The notes below the pieces were generated by a model that did not search any database, had not been told where the DNA came from, and was given only the letters and a program-made list of their open reading frames with translations. Made by a program: the position numbers and the translations under genes. Shown piece by piece: positions 1 to 13,000 of a stretch of DNA of 64,000 nucleotides (the stretch's first letter is position 1; every line of letters begins with the position of its first letter). This DNA is from Branchiostoma floridae (lineage: Eukaryota; Chordata; Leptocardii; Amphioxiformes; Branchiostomatidae): the NCBI RefSeq assembly GCF_000003815.2, contig NC_049979.1, positions 30,946,076 to 31,010,075 of the forward strand, written 5' to 3'.

Positions 1-345
1 ATCGGCTCTGTGTGTTTGTTGTTAACAGTATGTTTACATTCATAGTTTGTAGAGGTTGCTTGCTCTGCTCTCCGTTCTGTGTATCTTTGTCATTTACGAT
101 ATCTCCATAGAGCCCTGCCAACAATTTGTTTAAGGTGCTAGTTCAGCCCGTCCCCGTTTGTTTTTCTTCTACGAGAGAAGTTTCTCCATGGAGTTTGTTT
201 TTAATTCATGAAGGTGACGAGAACCAAGTGTTTGCATTCATGAGTGCGTAGAGCCCGCTCCGTGGAGCTAGAGGTCTGCACGAGCAACCTCCATGGAGGA
301 GCTCTGTGGAGCTCCTCCATGGAGGTCGCTCGTGCAGCCCCTTCT
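1..345 (-). repeat. Palindrome-bearing repeat, inverted relative to 15251-15440
   Basis: Positions about 205-345 are the reverse complement, with scattered changes, of 15251-15395. Shared landmarks are the hairpin and the phrase CCAAGTGTTTGCATTCAT. Variants of that phrase (ATGAATGTAAAC..TTGGTTCACG) recur three times at 15.35-15.62 kb and inverted near 35-45. Confidence 0.7.
276..337. repeat. Hairpin: 29-bp arms, 4-base loop, one mismatch
   Basis: Arms 276-304 and 309-337 are complementary except for one base; each arm contains the smaller palindrome CCTCCATGGAGG. The related hairpin at 15251-15320 has 27-bp arms with one mismatch and a 16-base loop. Confidence 0.9.
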
Positions 346-929
346 CTTTGAGGACTTAGCCTTATTTTAGAGGGCAGAAAGTTAGATAATGTAGTAAGGT
401 ACTGTTTTACACGTAAATTAAATTTGTGTTTGTACAAAAAAAATGATGATAGCAAGGCCACAGAATCATCACGCTTTCACTATTCCATGCCACGTAAGGG
501 TAAAAAAAAAGGTGAACAACCTATGACATGCCTCTGGAATACTCCTATAGTTGTTATACTTTCTGTAATCATGTTTTTAACCATATCCCAACAAAGAAAA
601 AAGTCCATTCTTGGAACTGGAAATACATTATATAAAAATTCAGGCAAATGAAAAGTTTGTTCGGGCAAGTACATTTTTATGCACTTGCCCGAATTTTTGA
701 AAACTCGTCCAACCTTAGATTATAATCGTCACTTGATGACTGTGGGAAAATGTACTCCAATTTACCTTGAAATTTATCTACAGTAATGTTTACTCACTTA
801 TTACATCTTTCTTTCTTTAAAGATGTAATTTAGGTCAATATTGTTGTTCAATTACCTGAACATGAAAAGTTTGCTAGTGAAACGTCTTTTTCTTCATAAT
901 CTAACAAGCGAGTCCACCTTAGTACTTAC

Positions 930-1082
930 ATGGCAAGGGGCACATAGGTCGGAGATCAACTGCCAGTGCGGATCTTGCCAGTCTGTTCTGTTCGTACCAA
1001 CAGCTTTAATGAAAGCAGGGAACGGAACTATTGGATATGACTTGTTGTCACTGCCTTCGGGTAGCATCCCCGAATGTCCAAT
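930..1082 (-). CDS. Sulfotransferase exon with HW / Cys-pair motif
   Basis: Acceptor tattgttttactcag|AT and donor GCCAT|GTAAGT enclose 153 bases, exactly 51 codons in phase 0. It encodes VPFPAFIKAVGTNRTDWQD followed by PHWQLISDLCAPCH. This is the conserved block ahead of the family's terminal YDFIGK.E segment (HW.P...LC.PC). That terminal segment is not found in 1-929, so the last exon lies outside the window. Confidence 0.88.
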
Positions 1083-4000
1083 CTGAGTAAAACAATATTT
1101 TGAAAATGTATACAACAACCAAGTATAAACATTCCTGCAATGTCATAAAACTGCTGCGCATGCATACTTATTTAGACTTTATATCCATCTGGGAAATCCT
1201 ATTCAGACCGGTCAGTCCTGGATCATGGCCGGGGAGGAGGTCCGCCAACTCCTGTAACTTTTCAACGAATTATCATATCACCACCGAGCTATTATGACGT
1301 AATATGACGTAAAATGACGTTATAAATAAGACTGTAATGGCTGGACCATGGAAAAGGGGTATTTCCAGAAAACTTCATAATATGCTACAAAAATATAACA
1401 GTAGATATTCGAATAATAGTTATTGTTACGATTTGTGTTGACAATATCAACATCAATGACGTCAAAATTACGTCATAAATTGACGTCATGCACATCTAAC
1501 ATGTTTTGAATTTAAAAAAACATCAATTTTTAAGCAATTAATCGCAAAATTTGTTCGGTCATATGGTCTGCCATCTAGAAATCCTGCCCGATGACGTCAT
1601 CAAATTAACAAAATGTATTTATATCTAATTTTGAAAATGATTCTAGATAATATAGAATCATATTATGTGTATGTGTATATGTATTATGTATATGTGTTAA
1701 AATATCAGTAACCTAGCAAATAAACTCGAAAAATACAGTACTAGTACCGAAATTAGCGATTGTCGTCAGAATGCCTGTCAACAAACGGTTGTCATGACAC
1801 AAAAAAAATAAGGTAATTTTACAATCTTTGTGAAACTGTTTCAACCTTGTTTTAAGAAAAATTGCCAAATTTGGTTTCTGAAGCGTTCTTTCTGGCGTTA
1901 TTCGACATAAAAGTTGGCGCAAGCCTCAAAAGCAACCCCAGGTCTGAATGAGGTTAAATCTACATTAGCTAATTTCTTTTATGGTGAGGGCCGTTGTAAA
2001 TTGAGCTGGTCAAGGAAAGATATAAGGCACAAAAAGAAACACTACTATATTCAAGGAAATTGTTTACCTTTGCTTTGATAAACTTCTTTCAATATTTTTA
2101 ATCTTGAATATAGACATCTAGGCTGACTATGAGTACTACTAAGATTCATTAGACTGATACTTACCTGTGTCTTTGAGGTGTTTGAGGAAAGTGTTTCCAA
2201 CATAGAGTGGTATTGTTTTCGATATCCAAATCGCGACGGTGCGTAATAAAATTTGTCCTCCCATGCTGACGCCAGCCTGCAGGAGAAAGGAAAGCTAGTT
2301 TAAGATAGACGCAATAAGGCCACACCGACTGAATTTTATGGATGGCGTCCGCGCGCGCTTTAGTTTTCACCTGTTTGAAAAAAAATACCTCCTCCAAGGC
2401 TCCACATAAGTCCAGAAATTGCCGACCCAAAGGTCCAGCAAATGTCTGTCAGAAAACTCCCCAAAACGTGCTAATTAAAAGTAAATAGTGCTTCTTACAA
2501 AAATTATAAAGCATAGCTGGCAATGGTCTGCCTTGAAGTGTTTTGACCCAGATTTGTACAGTCCTACAGAGCCTAAGTCTACCCTAGTCTCTTTTGGAAT
2601 ACCAACTATAAGTATAACTACTGCATATTACTAGGTATCAAAGCTATGGTGAAGACAGTTACAAGTTGCAAAATATTATGTAGTTCAAACTTGACAGACT
2701 GAGAGGCTGATCTTTGCTGAGATTTAGTTCAAGCAAGGATTTGAAAACAAAGGCCTTGATACAACATCATGCCCAAGCTCTTGTGTGAAAACAAACTATG
2801 AACACCTGAACTGTACTGCATTGGGTTTTATGCTTCCAGCAACTATCTGAGTCTGAAAATGATTTCCTGAAAAATTTATGGACAGGACTTTTGAAATCAT
2901 GATGTCAGTTAATATGCAAATGTCTTCCTGTCGGCTGCTGTAACATGAAGCCATTGTTCTTAGTAGCCAGACGGGTAGAGATCTCTTGCAGGGTCTAAGC
3001 CATTGATGATGTTGGGAGTATGTGAGGAGTCAATTTAGCAACTGACATCCTGGTAGGAGATAGCCTTTTATGGTCGCGTACGCTGGGTCCAGATTTCTGG
3101 TCTTTAACCCAATCCAGACTGGGCTTTTTGGCATTCCCTGGACTGGGGGAATTTTAAAACGGCTTACTTCACAAAAACCAAATTTTTAAGGGTCATATGC
3201 TTGTGAAGTTTTAAAATTCCTGAGATATTTATATCATTATGACGTAATATAACGTGATTATGACGTCATTAATTGGTTTTTGGCTTAAGCGGGGAATTCC
3301 CATAATACCAGAATATTTGACACAAAAAGGTAAAAAAAGGTTTCTTATTAATATATTAAGTGTTATAAGATTTCTGTTGTCAAAATCCGACGCAACGACG
3401 TCAACACGTCATCTGTAGTTTAGCTATCCGCCATCTTAGATTATCAACCTTAAATGTCTTAACCCTCAAACACCAGAGTGGGGTCCAATTGGACCCCAGG
3501 CGTAAATTTCGAAGTACCATTTGAACATTTTTAATCTAAAGAAAAATTCCTTCCGTGACTTTTTTAATTTGTCAGTACATATCTTCTATACCTTCTCCTA
3601 AGTTTTTACGAAGATTGGTTTAATACTATGGAAACTATGAAGAACGTCTGTGTTCAGTCCCTTTTGGGGTCCAAACGGACCCCAGCAAAAAAGTGCAGTT
3701 TTTTAAACAAACTTTTGTGACGAAGTCCTTAACTACTTATTATATGACCACCAAACTTGCAGAGGATAATAAAACTTGCAGAGGATAATAAACATGTAAA
3801 ACTAAATCCTCATAAGAACCTGTGTCATCACCATAAAATATGACGCTATTATGACGTCATTTAGCTTATAAGGGCGGCCATCTTAGATTTTGACTAATGA
3901 CGTCATAAAATTAGCATAACATAAATTTTGAATCATGAAAATTACGTTAAATTTTATAGAATTTAATTTTTGTATGAAAAAAAGTAAATATTAGCAAGAA

Positions 4001-7000
4001 AACCTTGTTTAAATCGAAATTGGCAAATTTTGTCAGAATTCCGTTGCCATGGCAACCTTGAAATGTGATTAACTTACTTAATTGACTAATACTTTTTGCT
4101 AACAATANNNNNNNNNNNNNNNNNNNNNNNNNNNNNNNNNNNNNNNNNNNNNNNNNNNNNNNNNNNNNNNNNNNNNNNNNNNNNNNNNNNNNNNNNNNNN
4201 NNNNNNNNNNNNNNNNNNNNNNNNNNNNNNNNNNNNNNNNNNNNNNNNNNNNNNNNNNNNNNNNNNNNNNNNNNNNNNNNNNNNNNNNNNNNNNNNNNNN
4301 NNNNNNNNNNNNNNNNNNNNNNNNNNNNNNNNNNNNNNNNNNNNNNNNNNNNNNNNNNNNNNNNNNNNNNNNNNNNNNNNNNNNNNNNNNNNNNNNNNNN
4401 NNNNNNNNNNNNNNNNNNNNNNNNNNNNNNNNNNNNNNNNNNNNNNNNNNNNNNNNNNNNNNNNNNNNNNNNNNNNNNNNNNNNNNNNNNNNNNNNNNNN
4501 NNNNNNNNNNNNNNNNNNNNNNNNNNNNNNNNNNNNNNNNNNNNNNNNNNNNNNNNNNNNNNNNNNNNNNNNNNNNNNNNNNNNNNNNNNNNNNNNNNNN
4601 NNNNNNNNNNNNNNNNNNNNNNNNNNNNNNNNNNNNNNNNNNNNNNNNNNNNNNNNNNNNNNNNNNNNNNNNNNNNNNNNNNNNNNNNNNNNNNNNNNNN
4701 NNNNNNNNNNNNNNNNNNNNNNNNNNNNNNNNNNNNNNNNNNNNNNNNNNNNNNNNNNNNNNNNNNNNNNNNNNNNNNNNNNNNNNNNNNNNNNNNNNNN
4801 NNNNNNNNNNNNNNNNNNNNNNNNCCCGCGGTCATCCGCAGGTTGTTACAGTAGACACGCAGAATACACCCTTGTTTTCCTGGGTGCCGTGCGTCAGAAG
4901 AAAAACTAACATTTTCGCAAATATAAAACGTTATCAGGCAAGCTTAGTTTTGCTGCCGCCAAGTTTGGAATATGTGACATGTAACAAGCTGCTGGCGTCA
5001 TTATTGTTGACCTTTTATATCACAACACTTGTTTACGGCGGTATCAGTTACTCCATGTCCCTATTAGTGTAACTCAACATACGGCCAAACATGATATTTA
5101 AATCGCTTACAAAACGCGTGCAAATCAACTCTTCGAGGACTTAAATTGTCGACAACTTATATCTCCAGGTTTGTGTCTTAGGGATTTTTGGAATATGGAG
5201 GCAATTTTGAATTACGAGTCTTTGAGTGTGAAAAACATGATTTTTCGACCTTATCTTGGCTGTAAAAATAGTTCTAAGTACAAGTTCAAAATTCCCTAAG
5301 ACAGAAAGTTTGATCTTACAATCATTACTCATATGATATAAAAGATTTGGATTTTCAGTAAAATTTAGGACCGATCTAAATATGGTATTTGTTTTTTTGT
5401 GCACCAAACACCCTTTCTAAATCAACCAACTAGGCATATTTCAGAAAACATTGAAACGAAACTGTTCAGCACACGTACACGGTAAGATTTGACGTGTGCA
5501 CACTGCCAATTTTCATTTAATCTCGACGAGATACGTGTGAGAGGTTACTTTTCTAACTATCACGATCTTGTAGAAGATGTTACTGTCACCGTCAGCCCTC
5601 CGCGGGGACCGAGCGGGAGCCCCAGTAACCCGATACTCTGCGTTCGAATGGAAACTTTTGGGCCAAATTTTACCATCGTGAGTGTTAAACGCCTTAAAAA
5701 TAACCAGGACCTAATCTCGGCTGGATGCGACAAACATACCATCAAAATGCGTCAGCATCTTAGGAGGGCATTATTGTGGGTAGTCGTTGAGGGATGTAAC
5801 GTTTGCACAGTTGCCAGCGAGTATTACCCAGACAACTACGAATTAAAAGAGACGTTCTATCCAAAACGACGAGAGAAATTAATGGGAGAGGAGTTGAGGT
5901 CAGTTCAATTGCCAAACCATGCATGTTGAGACTGCCGAGTAACTTTTCTTATCACAGTCATATATCATTCAAAGTCATTGTAACCATATACCTTCTAATA
6001 GTGTACTTCTTTGATCGTTCTTGTCAATATATTAAATATTAGTTACTTCAGCTGAGTCTACTAAGATGAACAATACGATCGAAATGTGCCTCCTTAAAAT
6101 AAAGTCTTGCTGTTTCTTTTGATATTCCGTGTTTTGTGGTTCAATCATAATACCAGCGTTGTGGTCCTGTGGTTAAGCAACATTTGTTTTCTTTGTTGAA
6201 TTTTCATTTTTTTTTCGCCCGCGCGCATTAATTTTCGCATCGCCAGAGGATGTCTCCCATAAAATTAAGTCGGTGTGGCCTAAGGGCTACTAAGGAATGG
6301 GGGATGCTAAGGCTGTAGGGATGATATACCGTTCAAAAAACCACCGAGTCTTATCTGTACTTTAAAGTCCATCCTACTTGTTTTATACCAGTTCCTGGGG
6401 CGGGGAAAGAGGCACCATTACCCAAGCTAACCACCTTCTTAATTTCAAAACGACTTGGTGTGCGATCACATAATTTTAAGGCGAGGATGTAATCTTTAAA
6501 AAATTAACCTCTTTGTAATTTGGTGTCGTTATGGCATAATACGTTGTAGTAATGATTTCATAATGTGAATCAAACCGTCTAAAAGAAAATTTATGACATA
6601 GGTATAAAGTTAAACCAAGGACAATAAGAGTATCTCATATTTGTGCCAAACTTCTGTTGCCAAAAAAACCCGCATCGATCAAAATGGCGTCATAAAATGC
6701 ATTTCTACGTCCGGCACCGTGGATCAGCAATTTTAATTTTCAAAAATCCTGTTTTTACATATAACTGCAAACCCAATAAAAATAGAAAAAAAACACTCCA
6801 TATGAATGTCTTTTGAAATACTAGAAAAATGACAGAAACGCAGCATCTCACATCTACTAGATTTGACTTGAACTAACTTTTGGGATTTGTCACCTAGTTT
6901 GATAGTCCTAGCACACGTCGTTCGGCAGTTATATGACGTCAGCATTGGCGCTGGCACTTTTAATCTAGATAGGATTTAATGCAACTTCTTAGTCAAAACT

Positions 7001-10000
7001 GGGCTTAATGAAATGTTGTAATGTACAACTCCAGTCTTTGTTATACAATGAGAAATCCACCACACATGTAACGCCACTTATTGCGTATAGAGCAAGAGTC
7101 TCGGTGAGCCATAGACCGTTTGCAAAAAAAAATTAGATACATTCGCCTGTTTCCCCTATCTACTAGTAGGTAGTCGCACAGAGTTACATCTGACATCTTG
7201 AGGTGCTAGCCCTCTTTGACATTTTCTGAGCTCCGGTGTGCCAGTTTGCCCTCAAACCACCGTATGGGGTCAAAACTGACCCCAGACGTATATGAATATG
7301 TGCAATTATGGTATGTCTGGTCGACAAAAAATTACTTTCATGAGTTTGTTTGTATATATGTCCTTAAACTTCTCATACGTTTTACTGACATTGGCCCATT
7401 GTTGATTACGTTATCCTAGAAAGTTTATGCATGGTCCAGTGGGGTCAAAACTGACCCCTGCATTATTTTAAACATTCAATCTTTTAAGACCCACACCTAA
7501 ACAACTTATCGTATAAACACAATATTTTTAGAGAATGACATACATGTGAAACAAAATTATGGTACAAACTTTTGTGTCATTATCGTGTTTTATGACGACA
7601 TTATGACGTCTTCTAGCTTATATTGGCCTCTATCCTGGATTTTATTGATGACCTCATTAAATTAGCATAAATTATCAATATTGAATCATAAAATTTACGT
7701 TGAATTTTTTAAGATGTCATGAACAAGTGTGGTTTGCCAGAAACTAATAAACTTGAATATTTAATACAAAATTAGAAAATTTTGGTGGCTCTAGCATAAG
7801 CCGTTCAGGCGCTATGCGACATTGAAGATGGTACAGGAATCAAAAACCTTTTACCGGGTCTGAATAGCGTTGTTGCAAAATGTGGTCCTCGTGATCTTTT
7901 GCTTAAATTATGATAATGAGCTAGAACTATTCTCACCTAATCAAGTCAAACTGTCCCAAATAGATAAATGAAACTATACATATATACAAATCACAAAAAG
8001 AGACACTAAAAAACTGTATTTGTACAAAACGTCATCGGGTCAGTTTTGACCCCATACGGTAAGATTAGTAGAAAAAAAGCTACGGTGGTTTGAGGGTTAA
8101 TATGTAATCATGCCATGTCCTTATCACATGAGTGGGCATGTGGTCTTTATCCTGTGATATGGACTCTTTATCAAACCTTGATTTGTACACGTTAAGCTAA
8201 TGTTCTGGTTGAGGGAGTGTATACCAGCCCATAAAACAGATGACCAGGATAAAGGCAAGGCCTCGTTTTAGGCATTCTTGAGAGATCTTAAATTGAATGC
8301 GCATGTCGACTACATCTGAAACAAGCCAGCTTCTGTTTCTTCTGCGCAGACTGAAGCATTTCAACATTCCAAAGACCCTGGTTGCAGTGTTGGACCATTG
8401 AATAATTCATCAGCCCCTGTCTGGCACCCTGGGTCAACCACACAGATGAGGAATAAGATTGAACGTATTCATGGCAGAGCGGTACGCCTCATCATTGGAT
8501 TGGACTACACAGCAGTATCGTCACCTCTTACCGACCACAATAATGAATATCAATTGCCGCCAACACTGCTATGCTAATAAACTGGACAAGTGCCGAACTA
8601 AACGCTATAACACAAGTGCACATGGTCCGTCTAGACAACTGTTCAGAAGATTGTAAGACCTATTTCTCTACGTATTAGTACTACTGCCCCTAATATTTAT
8701 ATATGTTAACCCTATCTAGACGGTGGGGTCGCTAAAAGTGCCCGTGCCAACTTGACGTCGCATAACTGCCGTGTGCTAAGACTTCGAAACTTAGTGACTT
8801 TTCCAAAAATATTATTGGCAACAAATCTATAAACATGAGTTCAGGATTTTTCATGCTGTCATTGCGACGGGTTTCTAACAGGCATAGTTTACCGAATTTA
8901 CTAATTTCAAGTTAAATAATAATGATTCGAGATTTAATTGCTAAATCATACCGGATTTCCTATATCATTAACATCCGATGCACTTCTATGTTATATCAAT
9001 GATAAAATACTTATAATTTACGTAAATTCCATTACGTCATGGGTGAAAATAATGTCGTAAGGGACGGTGAAATACGGTTATTTTTTGCACTGGAATTACG
9101 TCAACATCTTTTCTTCACAAAACACATTCATTTGAATTTTTTACTCTTATTCTATTGGGTTCTGAGGTTATATGTAGATACAAACTATTTAAAAAAATTA
9201 AAGCTTGTCGATCCAAATTGCGGACATATGATGTCATTTTTTGACGTCTTATCGGCGTCAGTTTCGTCGTTTTGGCAATAAATGACTTGGCAGACTTAAA
9301 AACAAACTAGAGTTCGACGAACACATCCCTTCGCCAAATAGCCATACCTTTATTTAAGACTTTAGGGTCTTATCCATGTATTACTACATAGTACCTACCC
9401 CAATAGCAAATGACTGCATGAACTGCGTTCCTCACAAACCCACAAATGCTAACATACAACCAAATATCATCAGGATCCATTCAAGGGTTCTCGAGTTACC
9501 TTGTCCACAGACAAACGCACTTACATACAAAGCCAGCTACAGCACCATAGGTAAAAGCTAGCTAAACTGTTCTCGCACATGACCTTCCTCTCCAAAACCG
9601 CTACACACCTACAAACTATCGTGAAAATCGTCCAGCTGCATTTGGACTTATGCTACCCAAAACAAACCGCAAAAAATATATCAAGCTCGCTGCAGTACCA
9701 TAGGAAAACACCACGGATGCTACAAGATCATCTGTGGTCACAGTCTTGTGACTGTGACCACAGATGATCTGGTAGCATCCGTGGTCAATCAGAATTTCAT
9801 TCTTGTCAGAAGATTTTGTCTCCAGTGTAAGAGGGTCCAGCTCACAAGCTAAGGCTCCTCCAGCAAAACATCTGTGAAACAGCTGTGTCCATAGATATAG
9901 GTCAAAATAAGATGTATAGAAAACAGTTTATTTCTGTTAATTGGCCACTGACTACAATTAAATGCATCTTTATATTTCAGCCATACCATAGGTATGGTGA

Positions 10001-13000
10001 AATATATTGTATTCGTAATGTTTCTTTCTTTCTTTCTTTCTCCTGTCAAATCTTCAAATCGAATCAACTCCGCCGTTTTTAAACCGATTGACTTGAAATT
10101 TGGCACAAAGGTAGAGTAAGCCAATACCCTCAGGTGTTTTTTCCATTTTTTTCATATCTGCCTTCAAAATGATTTTATTGAGTTTTTTGTCAATTTTTAT
10201 GTATATTTCGGGCTCCTGTGCCCTGGTATTACAGCCGAATGACATGAAATTTGGTACAGAGGTGCCCTGATCATATGCCCACCCAGATTTAAAAACAGTT
10301 TTGGCATACGGTAGAACAAAATGCTTAATTTTGCGATTTTTGGCCATTTTTTGACAAAAAAAGCACATTTTTGCCTCCTGTACCCTCGTTTTACAACCAA
10401 ATGACCTGAAATTTGGTATAAAAGTGCCCTTCAATTATGTGTGCATGAATTCAATAACAGTTTTTCCATACAGTACAACGTAATGCTAAATATTGCGATT
10501 TTATGGCCGTTTTTGGACAAAAATTGGACATTTTTGGCTCCTGTTCCCTCGTTTTACAACCAAATGACCCGAAATTTGGTTAAGCGGTGCTCTAGATATT
10601 TATCCAAAGGACCCATGTATAATTTTTGGCATGGAACACTTTAAAATGATATATTTGGGATTTTTTGGGGTCATTTTCCAATGGCCAACGACCTCAAGGC
10701 CTATTGTTGCATTATGGCTGAAATATGCTGTATTTGCTCTCAAGCAAATGTCGGCCTTTCTAGTTCCCTGTATATTGTTATCTAAAGTACCTTTCAGTCA
10801 AAAACAATGCAAACAAGTTTGAAAGTCCATATGGAAAATTCAGTGGATTTCTGACTTTTCCTCATTAATTATGCAAATTAGCTGCTGATTTGCATACTTA
10901 GTATAAAATTATGTAAGTCATCACTTAGGCTATCTACCGATCAAAAATCACGACCACAGCATGATCAGAACACGAGATGTCAAAAATTGACAAGTTTTGC
11001 TGCAGTACCTTAGGAAGCCGCTAGGGGGCCCACTATCATACTTGACCTTCGTTGTCCTGACCCCTACCCACCTACCAAATATTATCAGGATTCTTTCAAG
11101 GGTTCTCGAGTTATGCATTCCACAAACAAACGGACCCACACACTTGGCCCGCTACCATCCTAACGCAAAATGCTACGCCAATTATTTTCGAATACAACCT
11201 TCCTTTTTGCAACCGCTACTTAGATAATAAATGTCATGAAAATCAATACACAGCTTCTTGAGTTATATGCTGTTGGCATGAACTTTCCTCATTAAATTAT
11301 GCAAATTAATTGCTGATTTGCATAATTAGTATTGCAATGTGTAATTCATCACTCATTCTATCTACGTACCAAAAATCCTGATGATTCGTCAACACGTTCT
11401 CGAGTTATTCTCGTCCAAAGTTTGAAAGGTAATCCTAGCCTGCAGTTGCCAAAAAGCCGTTAGGGGGTCCAAACTCCCAGCACTTACTCTCTGTCCCAAG
11501 GGCTATCTACCACTAAAAAATCATGACCACAGAATGTCCAGAACACGAAGTGTCAAAATTAAAATTTTTGCTGCAGTACCTTAGGCAGTCACTAGGGGGC
11601 CCATTATCGAACTTGACCTTTGTTTTCCTGAACCCCACCCACCTACCAAATATAATCAGGATCCATTCAAGGGTTCTCGAGTTACCTTGTCCACAGACAA
11701 ACGCACTTACATACAAAGCCAGCTACAGCGCCATAGGTAAAAGCTAGCTATTCTCGCACATGACCTTCCTCTCCAAAACCGCTACACACCTACCAAGTAT
11801 CGTGAAAATCGTCCAGCTGCCAAAACAAACCGCAAAAAATATACCAAGCTCGCTGCAGTACCATAGGAAAACACCAGGTAAACCGTTTTCAAACTTGGCA
11901 TTACTTTCGACAACCGCTACACACCTACTAAAAATCCAAAATTTCCATCCATAATTTCTCGAGTTATATGCTGTTGACCTACATATAGACCCATGTAGAC
12001 AAAAACATACTCTTCTTGGCGAAGAGAATAAGATATTCTAAAACGTCAATTTAAATTCCCTTTTTAGGCGGTTGAAGCCCAAAAATGAATTATGACGTTA
12101 TAATTGCATCATATTACGTCAGAACGATATCAATATGAAAAATATCAAGAATATATCAATCCCGCTGTTTTCAAATTACGATGTGGGGGGCCAAAAGAGC
12201 TCCAAGAATCCCCCCCCCCCAAAAAAAAAAATCTGCATAGGATAAACAAGTCGATGGCCGATATCTCTATTTTTATAAGTATCTCCATTTTTTATGATTT
12301 TAATCTTTTAAATATTAAGTTATTACGTTTATTTTATATTGAAACATCACACACTTATTTAGCCTTAGGGCTGCGACTGTGATACGGATTTCTAGATAAA
12401 TCATTACTAGGCCGTTACCTTGTAGCAACCCACAAAGCTCAAATGGAGGCAGCTTTTAAACATATAGAGCTTGGAAACTAATATTAAGGTCGGTGTATAG
12501 AAAAAAAAAATTACCCACCTTTCGAGTGGATTGCGGACAATGATCAGCTTGGTGTACGTCTTCAAACGAAGACGAACTTGTTCATCAGAATAGGTATTGA
12601 GCCGTTTAAAAGGTAAATCATCGAGCATCACCCTCATATCATGGGTATTTCTTCTTTCATCGTGCTCAAGGTTATGCAGAATGGTTAATGTTGTTGTGCT
12701 TCCAGTTTTAAAGACTTGGCAGTATAGAACTTTATATTTTTCACTAACAACGAAACGTCTTCGAGTTGGAAATTCCTGTAGAGGAAAAAAAAGTCACTTA
12801 AAGTAATGCTATCAGACATGCTAGATTACTCTAAGGTGATCGTTCTATTATATTAATTACAGGCTAGAGAGATACGACACATTAACCTAATACAAGTAAG
12901 TGCGGTAAAATGGATGTTTTGCTTTGATTGAAACTAATAACATATGCAATTGACATACTGGTAAACCATACTGATCATGTATAAGTTTGAACGCAAATTT

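Noticed and set aside
2161-2430. 89-codon minus-strand open frame over the fifth sulfotransferase exon
   Set aside because: Wrong frame; the real exon (2165-2276) is read in another frame that continues the 3'-PB motif.
4086-4854. Long open frames on both strands
   Set aside because: They consist almost entirely of N from the assembly gap.
4850-5072. Possible exon just after the gap
   Set aside because: Several frames are open briefly and an acceptor-like ttgttacag is present, but no motif, no donor in frame and no homology to anything recognised.
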